Assembly: GCA_902797685.1 (NCBI GenBank)
Contig: CADBTQ010000090.1
Span: forward strand, 1-50,118
From: an uncultured Eubacteriales bacterium
Lineage (GTDB): Bacteria; Bacillota; Clostridia; Christensenellales; CAG-1252
Direction: 5' to 3'
Length of the DNA: 50,118 bases
The notes below the pieces were generated by a model that worked only from the letters and a program-made list of their open reading frames with translations, had not been told where the DNA came from and did not search any database. Shown here piece after piece: positions 41,127-49,490 of the stretch. Made by a program: the position numbers and the translations under genes. How positions within the stretch are numbered: position 1 is the first letter of the stretch; the number at the start of each line of letters is the position of its first letter.

Positions 41127-41156
41127 ATTGTATAATAACGAAAAAGGCAAAGTCAA
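41127..41156 (-). promoter_or_regulatory. promoter of PP2C operon
   Basis: Minus strand TTGACT (41156-41151) and TACAAT (41132-41127), 18 bp apart, about 55 bp upstream of the start at 41072. Confidence 0.65.
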
Positions 41157-41242
41157 TTTGACGAGTTTGAAAATTGGCCCATCCACGCAAATTTCTCTTT
41201 CGCTTGGGCGGTGATACGCACTACTACCTGCCTTCGCATAGC

Positions 41243-41271
41243 AAAAAAGGGCGCGAAGCCGCGCCCTTAAA
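41243..41271 (-). terminator. luxS terminator
   Basis: Minus strand GGGCGCG / CGCGCCC with loop GCTT, then TTTTTT. It lies about 22 bp after the luxS stop. Confidence 0.85.
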
Positions 41272-41292
41272 GGATTTGTACGTCCTTAGGAA

Positions 41293-41817
41293 TCATGAAT
41301 CATAGAAATGGCGACCTTCGTCGGTGACGAGCCGTTCGGTCTTGGGGTACTCGAAGATAGCGGGATCTTGGGCATGCTCGTCAAGATACGCCACGAATTC
41401 GTCGGCGTACCACTTCGCCATCTCGAGGTTGTGCATGCGGAAGTAGCCGCAGTTGACCGGCGTGGCGCCGGGCACTTCGGTCGCGTCACCCACCGCCAAG
41501 AAAGCGCGGCGGAGCAGGTCGAACAACTCTTGCGGGGCGCGATTGCCCTTGAGTATAAGGTAAAAACCCGTCAGACAGCCCATGGGACCCCAATAGACGA
41601 CCTCGTCTTTCCAGTCGGGATCGTTGCGAAGATAGGTTGCGATGATATGTTCGAGCGAGTGCATCGCCGCCACGTCGACGGCGGGCTCGCGGTTGGGGCG
41701 TTTGAGCCGGACGTCGTAGGTCGTGACGAAGTAGTCGCCCAAACGGTCCACTCGGCTGGTAAAGATGCCGGGGATAATGCGTGTATGATCGATCGAAAAG
41801 CTTTGGATCAGTTCCAT
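41293..41817 (-). CDS. luxS: S-ribosylhomocysteine lyase LuxS
   Basis: 174 residues, slightly longer than usual. HSLEH (53-57) and CGY (123) give the metal site (His53, His57, Cys123), and GPMGC (77-81) supplies the catalytic cysteine. It splits S-ribosylhomocysteine into homocysteine and DPD, the AI-2 precursor, in the activated methyl cycle. AAAGGAG six bases before the ATG. Stands alone, with its own promoter and terminator. Confidence 0.96.
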   Translation of the reverse strand: MELIQSFSIDHTRIIPGIFTSRVDRLGDYFVTTYDVRLKRPNREPAVDVAAMHSLEHIIATYLRNDPDWKDEVVYWGPMGCLTGFYLILKGNRAPQELFDLLRRAFLAVGDATEVPGATPVNCGYFRMHNLEMAKWYADEFVAYLDEHAQDPAIFEYPKTERLVTDEGRHFYDS

Positions 41818-41899
41818 ATCGTTCTCCTTTGTGGGTTTTTAGTCGAGGGGAGTTGTTCGTCGCCCTACGCAAAAACGAATCTACTTTGATTCTATCGCT

Positions 41900-41928
41900 A
41901 TTATAGTACGTCTTGCACGATTTGGCAA
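41900..41928 (-). promoter_or_regulatory. luxS promoter
   Basis: Minus strand TTGCCA (41928-41923) and TATAAT (41905-41900), 17 bp apart, about 85 bp upstream of luxS. Confidence 0.65.
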
Positions 41929-42004
41929 CCTAATTGCCCTCTACACGCCGTCTCTTTACAAGCGAAACCTTTGATCTCGTGCTTTTTCGTTTGATCGGGG
42001 GCAC

Positions 42005-42091
42005 TCCGCCAAACGAAAGGAAAGCGCCAAAGTAAATCCGCACTTTGCGGGTGCGGATCGCTTTACATTTCGGCGGAGTAAATGATATAGT
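42005..42091 (+). promoter_or_regulatory. promoter and dyads of the ABC exporter
   Basis: TTTACA (42062-42067) and TATAGT (42086-42091), 18 bp apart. Just upstream is ATCCGCAC-N7-GTGCGGAT (42036-42043 and 42051-42058), an 8-bp dyad. An outer pair CTCCGCC/GGCGGAG (42005-42011, 42072-42078) spans the -35. Probable regulator sites. Confidence 0.55.
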
Positions 42092-42162
42092 ATTTGTAGA
42101 TTTTTCGACGAAAAGCGAGGGCGCAGCAGGGCGCCGATCGCCGTCGATTCAAGGAGACAACT

Positions 42163-42864
42163 ATGGAAAAACTCATCATCGAAGCAAAAGATCTGGTCAA
42201 GACCTACGGCGAAGGCGAGGGCTTGACGTACGCCCTCAACAAGGTGTCCATCAACGTGTACGAGCACGATTTTTTGGTGATACTGGGCGGCTCGGGCAGC
42301 GGCAAATCCACCTTTTTGAATATGCTGGGCGGCATCGACAAGGTGGAGTCGGGCGAGATCAAGGTCTACGACCAAGACATCGTCAAGTTCAACGACAAGC
42401 AACTGACCCTTTACCGCCGCAACACCATCGGCTTCGTGTATCAGTTTTTCAATTTGATCAACGACATCACCGTCCTCCAAAACGTGATGTTGGCGCCCGG
42501 CGCTCGGGACAAAGAGCGCGCCATGGCGCTACTGGAGAGAGTGGGGTTGGCGGACAAAAAGGACAAGTTTCCCCGTCAGTTGTCGGGCGGACAGCAACAG
42601 CGGGTCGCTATCGCCCGCGCCCTCAACAAGCAAAGCGACATACTGCTGTGCGACGAGCCCACGGGCGCTTTGGACGACGCTTCGGGCAAAGCGGTGCTCA
42701 AACTGTTGGAAGACATCCACAACGAGGGCAAGACCATCGTGTTGGTGACCCACACCCGTGAGATCGCGGGCATGGCAAACCGTATCATCACCATGAAAAA
42801 CGCCCAAGTGGTCAAGGAAGAGTACAACGACAATATCGTCAAAGCGGAAGAGGTGATTTGGTAA
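42163..42864 (+). CDS. ABC transporter ATP-binding protein (MacB/LolD type)
   Basis: 233 residues. Walker A GGSGSGKST (42-50), Q-loop VYQFFNLI, signature LSGGQQQR near 140, Walker B ILLCDEPTGALD and the H-loop VTHTREIA. The NLI-x-x-[IL]-[ST] Q-loop, DEPTGALD and the RIITMKN end mark the MacB/LolD group that powers FtsX-like permeases. Energises the next gene. AAGGAGA site. Its stop overlaps the permease start (TAATG). Confidence 0.92.
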   Translation: MEKLIIEAKDLVKTYGEGEGLTYALNKVSINVYEHDFLVILGGSGSGKSTFLNMLGGIDKVESGEIKVYDQDIVKFNDKQLTLYRRNTIGFVYQFFNLINDITVLQNVMLAPGARDKERAMALLERVGLADKKDKFPRQLSGGQQQRVAIARALNKQSDILLCDEPTGALDDASGKAVLKLLEDIHNEGKTIVLVTHTREIAGMANRIITMKNAQVVKEEYNDNIVKAEEVIW

Positions 42865-45323
42865 TGATCGGCACGATGCTCAAACCGTTTTTCAAAAAGT
42901 TTGCGGGGCTTTTCGTGTCCATGGTCTTCGTGTCCATGCTCTCCATCGGCTTGCTGACCGCATTCGCTTCCACCATCTACAATTTGCGCACCACGTTCAA
43001 GCAATACCTTGCCGACTACAACGACGTGGACGCGGTGGTGACCATTCCCTTTACCGAGCGCGCCACTTTCGACGATATCGAGTCGGTGCCCGGCGTGGAG
43101 GCGGTGGAATATCGCGTGACGATGGACTCTTTCCTCTACAAATTGACCGGTCGCACCATCACCTCGCGTATCTCTACCTTCAAAGACGACAACTCCTCTT
43201 TGTTCGGTCGCTACGTGTTGGAACAAGTGCCCAAGAGCGAGACCGCCATCAACTTGTCGGTGGTGCGCCGCTTTGCCGCCAACAACGGTTTTAAGGTGGG
43301 GGACACCATCAAGTTGGGTTACTTAGGGCTCAACTTGGAGTTTTTTATCAACGAGATCATCGAGTCGCCCGAGGCGATACAGGCGCGCGCCAACAACTAC
43401 GTTTGGTCGGACAACACCGACTTCGGCTACGTCTATATCGGGGAATCCGAACTCAACAAAGCCATCTACCAGTTGGCGAAGTTGATCGAAGACAAGATAA
43501 CCGAGAACGACGATTTTCGCCAAAAGTACGAAAAGGCGGTTCGCGCGGTGGGCACCACCTTCCCCGACTTGGTCAATCAAGTGGTGGAAGAGGGCAAATA
43601 CACCACCCGCTACACCAACCAACTGTTGATCAAAGCCGAGCCGGGCTACACCCAAGAGGAAGTGGTCTATCAGGTCAAAAAATATATGCAGGACAAGGGC
43701 GTCGAGGTCAAGTCGGCGACCGAAAACCACAATATGTTTTATTACCTGTACATCGAGCACGCCGTCAAGCAGTTGCAGGTAGCCGCCATCTTTTTGCCCG
43801 TGTTTTTCTATGCGGTCACCATGATCGTGATCGGGTTGTTCGTCAATCAGATCATCAAAGCGATGACCCCGCAGATCGGCATCATGATGTCCATCGGCGC
43901 GGGCAAAATGGATATCATATCCATCTTTTTGGTATTTTCGACCATCATGTCGGTGGTGGCGGGCGTTTTGGGCACGGGCGTGGGTATTTTGCTCAACCGT
44001 ATGCTCGCCAAGACCATGATCTCCGTCTATTCCATGCCCACCATACCCTTAAGCGTCAATCCTTGGATCGCCGTGTTGGCGGTGATGGCTTTGGTGGTGT
44101 TCGCTTTGCTCGCGACCCTGCTGTCTTGCAGACAGATCATGCGCATCACCCCCAAGGACGCCACCATCAACAACGAAGCGGCGCGCAAGAAATTGTCGCC
44201 GAGACTGGAACGCGTCATCGAAAGATCCCCCATGAACATCAAGTTGGCGCTCAACTCGGTGGCGCAAAACCCCCGTCGGTTTTTCGTGTCCGTCTTCTCC
44301 ATCTTCGCCTCTTTCGTCATCATCTTGCTGTCTTTGTTTTTCTACGTATCCAAGACCGAGTTGATGGATCAGACCTTAGAGCGCCGTCTTACCTTCGACG
44401 CGCAAGTGTACATGACGACGGTGGCGACGGACGAATTGGTGCAAGAAGTGCGAAGCGATCCATCGGTCAAAGAGATGTTGGATTGCTACTACACTTATGC
44501 CGAGATCACCAATTTGGACGGCAGCAAGCACAGCTACTTGGAGTGCTTGGCGTACGACGAGACTGCGCAAAATAATTTGATCAAGATCCCCGACCGCAAA
44601 GCCAAGGGCAATATCCACATCGTAAGAGAGGGATTGATCCTGCCCACCACGGTGTGCAAAGCCCTCAAGGTCAAAGTGGGCGACGTGGTCAAGGTGGGGG
44701 GCGTGCCCGTGCGCATCGCGGCGGAAAGCTACCAATACTTCCATCCCATCACCTATATGTCCAAGTGGCAGATGGAGCAGTTGGGTTTGCAATACGTGTC
44801 CTCCTTCGTGGTGGACGTCAACGACGAAAGCGCGTTTTTGGCGCAAATGAGCCAAAAGAACGCTTCCTTGACCGTCTTTACCAAGTCGCTCAGCAAGGAC
44901 GTGCACGGCACCTTCGACTCCATCAATATCTTTATCTATATCCTCATCGCGTTCTCTCTCTTGATGGGATTGATCATCTTGTCCATCATGAGCCAAAACG
45001 CCTTGATGGAGCAAAAGCGGCAGATCTCGGTCTTCCGCGCCATCGGCTTTACGGTCTTGGATATCTCCAACTTGTGGACCTTGCAGAGCGTGTCGCAACT
45101 GTTGCTCTCCACCGTGTTTGCCATCCCGGTAGGGGTGGGGGCGGCAATGATCTTGTTTAAGATGTGTTCGTCGACCACCCAGATCTATCCCTTTATTTTC
45201 AACGTGCCGATGGTACTGTTCGCGTTTGCGTTTATCTTGGTCATCATCGTCGTCAGCCACTTGATCTCCATGTTTACCATCAAACGATGGAACTTGGCGG
45301 ACAACACGCGATCGAGAGAATGA
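42864..45323 (+). CDS. FtsX-like ABC permease
   Basis: 819 residues from the ATG overlapping the ATPase stop. One N-terminal helix (about 17-38), a large extracellular domain (about 45-300), three helices (about 305-430), a second extracellular domain (about 490-680), then three helices (about 690-810): the two-FtsX layout of mechanotransmission exporters. In Bacillota such pairs often export or resist antimicrobial peptides or move lipids/lipoproteins; the substrate is not shown. The strong terminator follows. Confidence 0.88.
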   Translation: MIGTMLKPFFKKFAGLFVSMVFVSMLSIGLLTAFASTIYNLRTTFKQYLADYNDVDAVVTIPFTERATFDDIESVPGVEAVEYRVTMDSFLYKLTGRTITSRISTFKDDNSSLFGRYVLEQVPKSETAINLSVVRRFAANNGFKVGDTIKLGYLGLNLEFFINEIIESPEAIQARANNYVWSDNTDFGYVYIGESELNKAIYQLAKLIEDKITENDDFRQKYEKAVRAVGTTFPDLVNQVVEEGKYTTRYTNQLLIKAEPGYTQEEVVYQVKKYMQDKGVEVKSATENHNMFYYLYIEHAVKQLQVAAIFLPVFFYAVTMIVIGLFVNQIIKAMTPQIGIMMSIGAGKMDIISIFLVFSTIMSVVAGVLGTGVGILLNRMLAKTMISVYSMPTIPLSVNPWIAVLAVMALVVFALLATLLSCRQIMRITPKDATINNEAARKKLSPRLERVIERSPMNIKLALNSVAQNPRRFFVSVFSIFASFVIILLSLFFYVSKTELMDQTLERRLTFDAQVYMTTVATDELVQEVRSDPSVKEMLDCYYTYAEITNLDGSKHSYLECLAYDETAQNNLIKIPDRKAKGNIHIVREGLILPTTVCKALKVKVGDVVKVGGVPVRIAAESYQYFHPITYMSKWQMEQLGLQYVSSFVVDVNDESAFLAQMSQKNASLTVFTKSLSKDVHGTFDSINIFIYILIAFSLLMGLIILSIMSQNALMEQKRQISVFRAIGFTVLDISNLWTLQSVSQLLLSTVFAIPVGVGAAMILFKMCSSTTQIYPFIFNVPMVLFAFAFILVIIVVSHLISMFTIKRWNLADNTRSRE

Positions 45324-45331
45324 TCTAAGCA

Positions 45332-45358
45332 AAAGGCGGGGCGATCCCCGCCTTTTTC
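45332..45358 (+). terminator. ABC exporter terminator
   Basis: AAAGGCGGGG-CGAT-CCCCGCCTTT followed by TT. About 10 bp after the permease stop. Confidence 0.9.
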
Positions 45359-45420
45359 GTCTCGGGGAGAGCAAAAAGCGGTCAAGGGGAGTGTTGACAA
45401 ATCACCCGATCGGCAGATAC

Positions 45421-45503
45421 TTGTGAAAACCGCCCATCCGTGCTATAATAGTGCCGAACAAAAGAGGAACGCACCCCAAACCATAAGGCTACGGGGTGCG
45501 TAT
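45421..45503 (+). promoter_or_regulatory. promoter and leader hairpin of the hydrolase
   Basis: TTGTGA (45421-45426) and TATAAT (45444-45449), 17 bp apart. The leader contains ACGCACCCC / GGGGTGCGT (about 45470-45503) around a 14-nt loop; the start codon is 10 bp later and there is no obvious ribosome site. Confidence 0.55.
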
Positions 45504-45512
45504 AGTGTACAA

Positions 45513-46250
45513 ATGAGCAAAGGCAAAAAGGTACTGTGGATAACGTTGATCGTACTGTTCGTCATCGTAGTGGGCGATACGGTGGGCTTTTTTGTCTACA
45601 CGAGCATCTACTATCACGCCGACCAAGGGGCGATCGTCTCCTATTGCGAGGACTATCCCGACGTCAAGGTCGAGCCCCTTGGCGACAAAGGCGTGGTCGT
45701 CAAAGGAGAGGAAGTCAAAGCGGGCGTCGTGTTTTACCCGGGCGCCAAAGTGGAGTCAAAAGCGTATCTGCCGCTGTGCGCCGCGCTTGCCCACCGAGGG
45801 TATGCCACCGTGCTTTTGAACGTGCCTTTCCGCTTGGCGGTGCTGTCGCCCAACCGCGCGGACGGGGTGCAAAAGGCGCTGCCCGAGGCGGACAGATGGT
45901 ATTTGGCGGGTCATTCGCTCGGCGGCACCATCGCCTGCCACTATGCCGCCCGTCATCCCGCCGACTTCGACGGCGTGATTCTGTTGGCGTCGTTTTCGGA
46001 TAAGGATCTGAGTCAAACCTCTCTTACCGTCCTTTCGATCTACGGCGACCAAGACAAGGTGCTCCATCGCCGCTCTTACGACAAAGCCCGCTCCCGCTAT
46101 CCTTTAGACTTCGACGAGTACGTCATCGAGGGCGGTTGTCACGCAGGGTTCGGTATGTACGGCGAGCAAAAAGGAGACGGCACCCCCACCATCGATTCCG
46201 CCGCCCAAATCACCCTCACCGCCGACTATATCGCGGCAAAACTGGGATAA
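45513..46250 (+). CDS. membrane-anchored alpha/beta hydrolase
   Basis: 245 residues. N-terminal helix (7-30), then an alpha/beta hydrolase domain with nucleophile motif GHSLGG (about 140), acidic residue in IYGDQDKV and histidine in GGCHAGFG. Located outside the membrane; substrate unknown. The GNQ-type and HAGFG end match the chlorophyllase/DLH-like carboxyl ester hydrolase group. The ATG at 45513 lacks a good site; the leader hairpin may bring it close. It stands alone between terminators. Confidence 0.8.
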   Translation: MSKGKKVLWITLIVLFVIVVGDTVGFFVYTSIYYHADQGAIVSYCEDYPDVKVEPLGDKGVVVKGEEVKAGVVFYPGAKVESKAYLPLCAALAHRGYATVLLNVPFRLAVLSPNRADGVQKALPEADRWYLAGHSLGGTIACHYAARHPADFDGVILLASFSDKDLSQTSLTVLSIYGDQDKVLHRRSYDKARSRYPLDFDEYVIEGGCHAGFGMYGEQKGDGTPTIDSAAQITLTADYIAAKLG

Positions 46251-46268
46251 ACGAGTATTGAATGACCG

Positions 46269-46297
46269 CAAGCAAGGCAGCCCGCCTTGCTTTTTTG
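46269..46297 (+). terminator. hydrolase terminator
   Basis: AAGCAAGGC / GCCTTGCTT around a 4-nt loop, followed by TTTT; 20 bp after the stop. Confidence 0.85.
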
Positions 46298-46318
46298 TAT
46301 GACGCGGGGAATGGCGTA

Positions 46319-46361
46319 TTGACGGGAGAGGGGCCAAATGGTACAATAAGGTATACCTTAT
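46319..46361 (+). promoter_or_regulatory. promoter with a 16-bp palindrome at the start site
   Basis: TTGACG (46319-46324) and TACAAT (46342-46347), 17 bp apart. ATAAGGTATACCTTAT (46346-46361) is a perfect 16-bp palindrome overlapping the -10 and covering the start site: a clear repressor site. The half TAAGGT is like those of DtxR-family metal regulators, which is only a resemblance. Confidence 0.65.
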
Positions 46362-46375
46362 AAGGAGCGTGCATC

Positions 46376-47818
46376 ATGGACGAAGCCAAACGACAAGAGG
46401 AAGTACAACGACCCCAAAAGCAAGAGGACAGAGTCTCCAAGCGGCGCAAAAAAGAGCCCCTTTCTCCCGAAGTCAAGCGCAAAAGACGGATAAGAGGTTG
46501 GATCATCGCCGGCGTAGTGGTGGGCTGTATCGCCCTCGTGGTGGGGGTGCTCGCCATCGTCAACGCGGTGGGACAAAAGGGCTTGATGAGTTTGGCGCAG
46601 TCCTTTGACAAGGTGGATTACCAAGGGGCGCAACTAGTGCCCCAAAAGGACGAAGCGGACGGCTGGTACACCTTTGAAACGGACGGCGACCTCAAAGTGA
46701 TGCAGCTCACCGACGTGCACATCGGCGCGGGATTTGCCTCTTTCCGCAAGGACGGCTGGGCGCTCAACGCGGTGGCGACCATGGTCAGCCAAGAAAAACC
46801 CGATCTGGTCGTGGTGACGGGCGACGTGGTGTTTCCCCTGTTCGTTTCGAGCGGCTCTTTCCGCAACCTGCCCGGAGCGCAAGCCTTCGGCGAGTTGATG
46901 GAGCATTTGGGGGTGTACTGGACTGTGTGCATGGGCAACCACGACAGCGAGGCGTACAGCACCCGCCCCCTCAAGGACGTGAGCAAAATGTACGAGACTT
47001 CGGGCTGGAAATACTGCCTATACCAAGACCGCCCCGTGGAGGGTGTGGACAAAGAAGAGTTCGGCTACGGCAACCAAGTCATCAAGGTCAAAAACAGCCA
47101 AGGTATCGTCACCCAATCCTTGGTGCTGTTGGACAGCCACAGCTACACGGGCGGGGACTTCTTGGGCGCGTTGCACAAGTTTGACAACGTGCACCGCAAC
47201 CAAATCGAGTGGTACGGCAAGCAGATGGACGCCATCAACGCCCAAAATCGCGCCATCGATCCCACCTTGGGGGATTGCCCCCATATGCTGTTTTTCCATA
47301 TCCCCACCCGCGAGTACCGCACCGCCTGGGTGACCGTGCGCAACTGGATGGCGTCGGACGCCAACGCGGCGGGGCTGGATTTTACCCACTACGACGACGC
47401 CTATCCCACCGACCCCATCGAGATCAATTCGGACGTCAAATACTACTACGGAGTGATGGGCGAAAAGGACCGCGTGCGCAACGGCGAGCAGACCTACGGC
47501 GTGTACCCGGGCGTGGAAGACCACGACGTCTATCCCGTAGTGGACGGGGTGGAGCAGGACGGCTTGTTGCTCAACTGCGGCTTCGACCACAATCTCAAAG
47601 CCATCTTTTGCGGACACGATCACTACAACAACTTTTCCATCGAGTACAAAGGGGTGCGCTTTACCTACGGTATGAGCGTGGACTACCTCGCCTATTCGGG
47701 CATTTGGAAGGTGCGCGCCCAACGCGGTTGCACCATCATCGGGGTACACGCGGACGGCTCGTTTGACGTGACCCCTCGCAACTACTACAACGATTACACC
47801 GTGACGCAGGACAACTAA
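46376..47818 (+). CDS. membrane-anchored metallophosphoesterase
   Basis: 480 residues. Basic N terminus, one helix (about 41-63), then a calcineurin-like domain: LTDVHIG, VVTGDVV, MGNHDS, FFHIPTREY and FCGHDHYNNF form the two-metal site. The catalytic part is extracellular. Unlike the immune protein at 18122 it has no NTPase. Substrate unknown (phosphoester or nucleotide). Followed 3 bp later by a phosphatase lipoprotein, hence co-transcribed. AAGGAG precedes the ATG. Confidence 0.85.
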   Translation: MDEAKRQEEVQRPQKQEDRVSKRRKKEPLSPEVKRKRRIRGWIIAGVVVGCIALVVGVLAIVNAVGQKGLMSLAQSFDKVDYQGAQLVPQKDEADGWYTFETDGDLKVMQLTDVHIGAGFASFRKDGWALNAVATMVSQEKPDLVVVTGDVVFPLFVSSGSFRNLPGAQAFGELMEHLGVYWTVCMGNHDSEAYSTRPLKDVSKMYETSGWKYCLYQDRPVEGVDKEEFGYGNQVIKVKNSQGIVTQSLVLLDSHSYTGGDFLGALHKFDNVHRNQIEWYGKQMDAINAQNRAIDPTLGDCPHMLFFHIPTREYRTAWVTVRNWMASDANAAGLDFTHYDDAYPTDPIEINSDVKYYYGVMGEKDRVRNGEQTYGVYPGVEDHDVYPVVDGVEQDGLLLNCGFDHNLKAIFCGHDHYNNFSIEYKGVRFTYGMSVDYLAYSGIWKVRAQRGCTIIGVHADGSFDVTPRNYYNDYTVTQDN

Positions 47819-47821
47819 TTT

Positions 47822-49030
47822 ATGCGCAAATCGATCATGACGATATGGATAGCGGCGCTTGTGCTTGCCTTCGTTTTGTCAGGCTGCGCTCCTCAAACCC
47901 TCCCGCCCCAAGAGGAAGGGACGGTCGCGGCGGTCACTACGGGGATCGCCTCGGTCAACAAGCACGGCAGCGTGATACTGGACGTTACGCCGCAAGAGAT
48001 GACGGCGTTGGGTTACGAGCCCGCCGACTTGGTCCAAGTGGAGTTGGGCGCGACCTCGCTCACCTTGCCCATCGGCACCGCCTATTCCGACGTGGACAGC
48101 GGGGACGGGTTGGTGTATTTCAAAATCAAGACCACGGGGGAGAGCCAAGTGGTGTTGGCGCTCAATATGGGCGACTTCGTATCGACCTACGGTATCGCCG
48201 AGACGGAGACTGTCGACCAAGACCCCGGATATGCGGTGCGCTGGGCGCAAGGTTATTCCGCTTCCACCCCCGTGCGCATTTCCATGGCGCAAAAGCAGGG
48301 CTACGCCCAGGGGTATCAACTCCACCGCTTGGGTAAGGCTCGCACCAACGACCCCGCCGACTATCCCGACCTCGACTACCGCGAGTACGCCAACTTCCGC
48401 GAAGTGCTATCGGGCGGTATGGGCGCGGGCGCTCTCTATCGCTCGTCCTCTCCCGTCAATCCCGCCTTGGGGCGCAACGAGCAAGCGGACCGAGCCTTGG
48501 GCGAGTGCGGGGTGGCGGTCGTCCTCAACATGGCGGACTCGGAGAGCGTTCTTAGCGCCTACCCCGGCTATGACGACACCCGCTATGCCCTGTGCGACGT
48601 GCTTGCGCTCGATATGGGCATGGACTTCGCTACCGACGACTTCCGCGCCAAGTGGGCGACCGCTTTGCGCTATATGGCGACCCACGAGGGACCCTACCTC
48701 TTGCATTGCAAAGAGGGCAAAGATCGCACCGGGTTTGGTATCGGGGTGCTGTCCTCTTTGATGGGCGCCACGACCGACGAGATCGTCGCCGACTATATGC
48801 TGACTTATTACAACTATTATGGTATCGGCACGGACAGTGAGCAATACCTCGCTATTGCCCAAAGCAATCTTTTGCATTCCCTTGCCCGTTCTTACGGCGT
48901 ACCCTCTATGCAGGGGCAAGACCTACCCGCCTTGGCGACCGCCTATATTCGAACCCTTGGCTTGACGGACGAGGAGATCGCCGCCCTCAAAGCCAACCTC
49001 TCCCGCGACTACGTCCCCTCGGCGGAGTAG
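47822..49030 (+). CDS. lipoprotein tyrosine-phosphatase-like protein
   Basis: 402 residues. Lipobox VLSGC near residue 22, so anchored outside. Residues about 30-160 form a beta domain; the phosphatase domain (about 180-350) shows FREVLSGGMGAGALYRSSSP and the P-loop HCKEGKDRTG (Cys-x5-Arg). This is the Y_phosphatase3/DSP group. Paired with the phosphoesterase it may act on phosphoinositide-like or other extracellular phosphates. No good ribosome site; coupled to the preceding stop. Confidence 0.85.
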   Translation: MRKSIMTIWIAALVLAFVLSGCAPQTLPPQEEGTVAAVTTGIASVNKHGSVILDVTPQEMTALGYEPADLVQVELGATSLTLPIGTAYSDVDSGDGLVYFKIKTTGESQVVLALNMGDFVSTYGIAETETVDQDPGYAVRWAQGYSASTPVRISMAQKQGYAQGYQLHRLGKARTNDPADYPDLDYREYANFREVLSGGMGAGALYRSSSPVNPALGRNEQADRALGECGVAVVLNMADSESVLSAYPGYDDTRYALCDVLALDMGMDFATDDFRAKWATALRYMATHEGPYLLHCKEGKDRTGFGIGVLSSLMGATTDEIVADYMLTYYNYYGIGTDSEQYLAIAQSNLLHSLARSYGVPSMQGQDLPALATAYIRTLGLTDEEIAALKANLSRDYVPSAE

Positions 49031-49050
49031 GGGATAGACATACGCATACG

Positions 49051-49090
49051 AAAAACGAGAGCCTCGATTCGACTCTCGTTTTTGTTTTTT
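49051..49090 (+). terminator. bidirectional terminator
   Basis: AAACGAGAG / CTCTCGTTT followed by TTTGTTTTTTT on the plus strand; preceding A residues serve the XRE gene on the minus strand. Convergent genes on both sides. Confidence 0.85.
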
Positions 49091-49108
49091 TTGTTTGGCG
49101 GTGCGGTG

Positions 49109-49318
49109 TTATCCCAACAACCCGTTGTAGTCTTCTTCCAATACGGCGCAAAGCAGTTCCAACGTCTCCAGATCCGGCTCGCTGATCCCCTTTTCCCACG
49201 CGCTGACCGTGCGTTGATTGACTCCGACCTGCTCTCCCAACTGGGCTTGCGACAGTCCTTTTGCCGTGCGCAGCCAACGCAGATTATTAGCGAATTTCAC
49301 CTTGCTGTCTCCGTTCAT
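49109..49318 (-). CDS. XRE-family regulator
   Basis: 69 residues, essentially one HTH: FANNLRWLRTAKGLSQAQLGEQVGVNQRTVSAWEKGISEPDLETLELLCAV. The two operators ACCAA-N5-TTGGT lie just upstream, one over the divergent promoter. A self-regulated repressor of the lipoprotein gene to the right is the natural reading. Confidence 0.85.
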   Translation of the reverse strand: MNGDSKVKFANNLRWLRTAKGLSQAQLGEQVGVNQRTVSAWEKGISEPDLETLELLCAVLEEDYNGLLG

Positions 49319-49330
49319 GTCCCCATTATC

Positions 49331-49381
49331 ACCAATAATCTTGGTAAAAATCTTGACTTACCAAAAATCTTGGTATATTAT
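49331..49381 (+). promoter_or_regulatory. promoter with two XRE operators
   Basis: TTGACT (49353-49358) and TATTAT (49376-49381), 17 bp apart. ACCAATAATCTTGGT (49331-49345) and ACCAAAAATCTTGGT (49360-49374) are 15-bp dyads; the second fills the spacer between -35 and -10, so binding would block the promoter. Confidence 0.75.
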
Positions 49382-49490
49382 AACATTAGAAACCGCCTTG
49401 GCGCGGCGTAAATTATGATTGGGTTTTGTGTGCTACACAGCAAGGGAATAGCGTAGATCGAGTACCTGACCGGATCAGGAGGAGTGTGAA

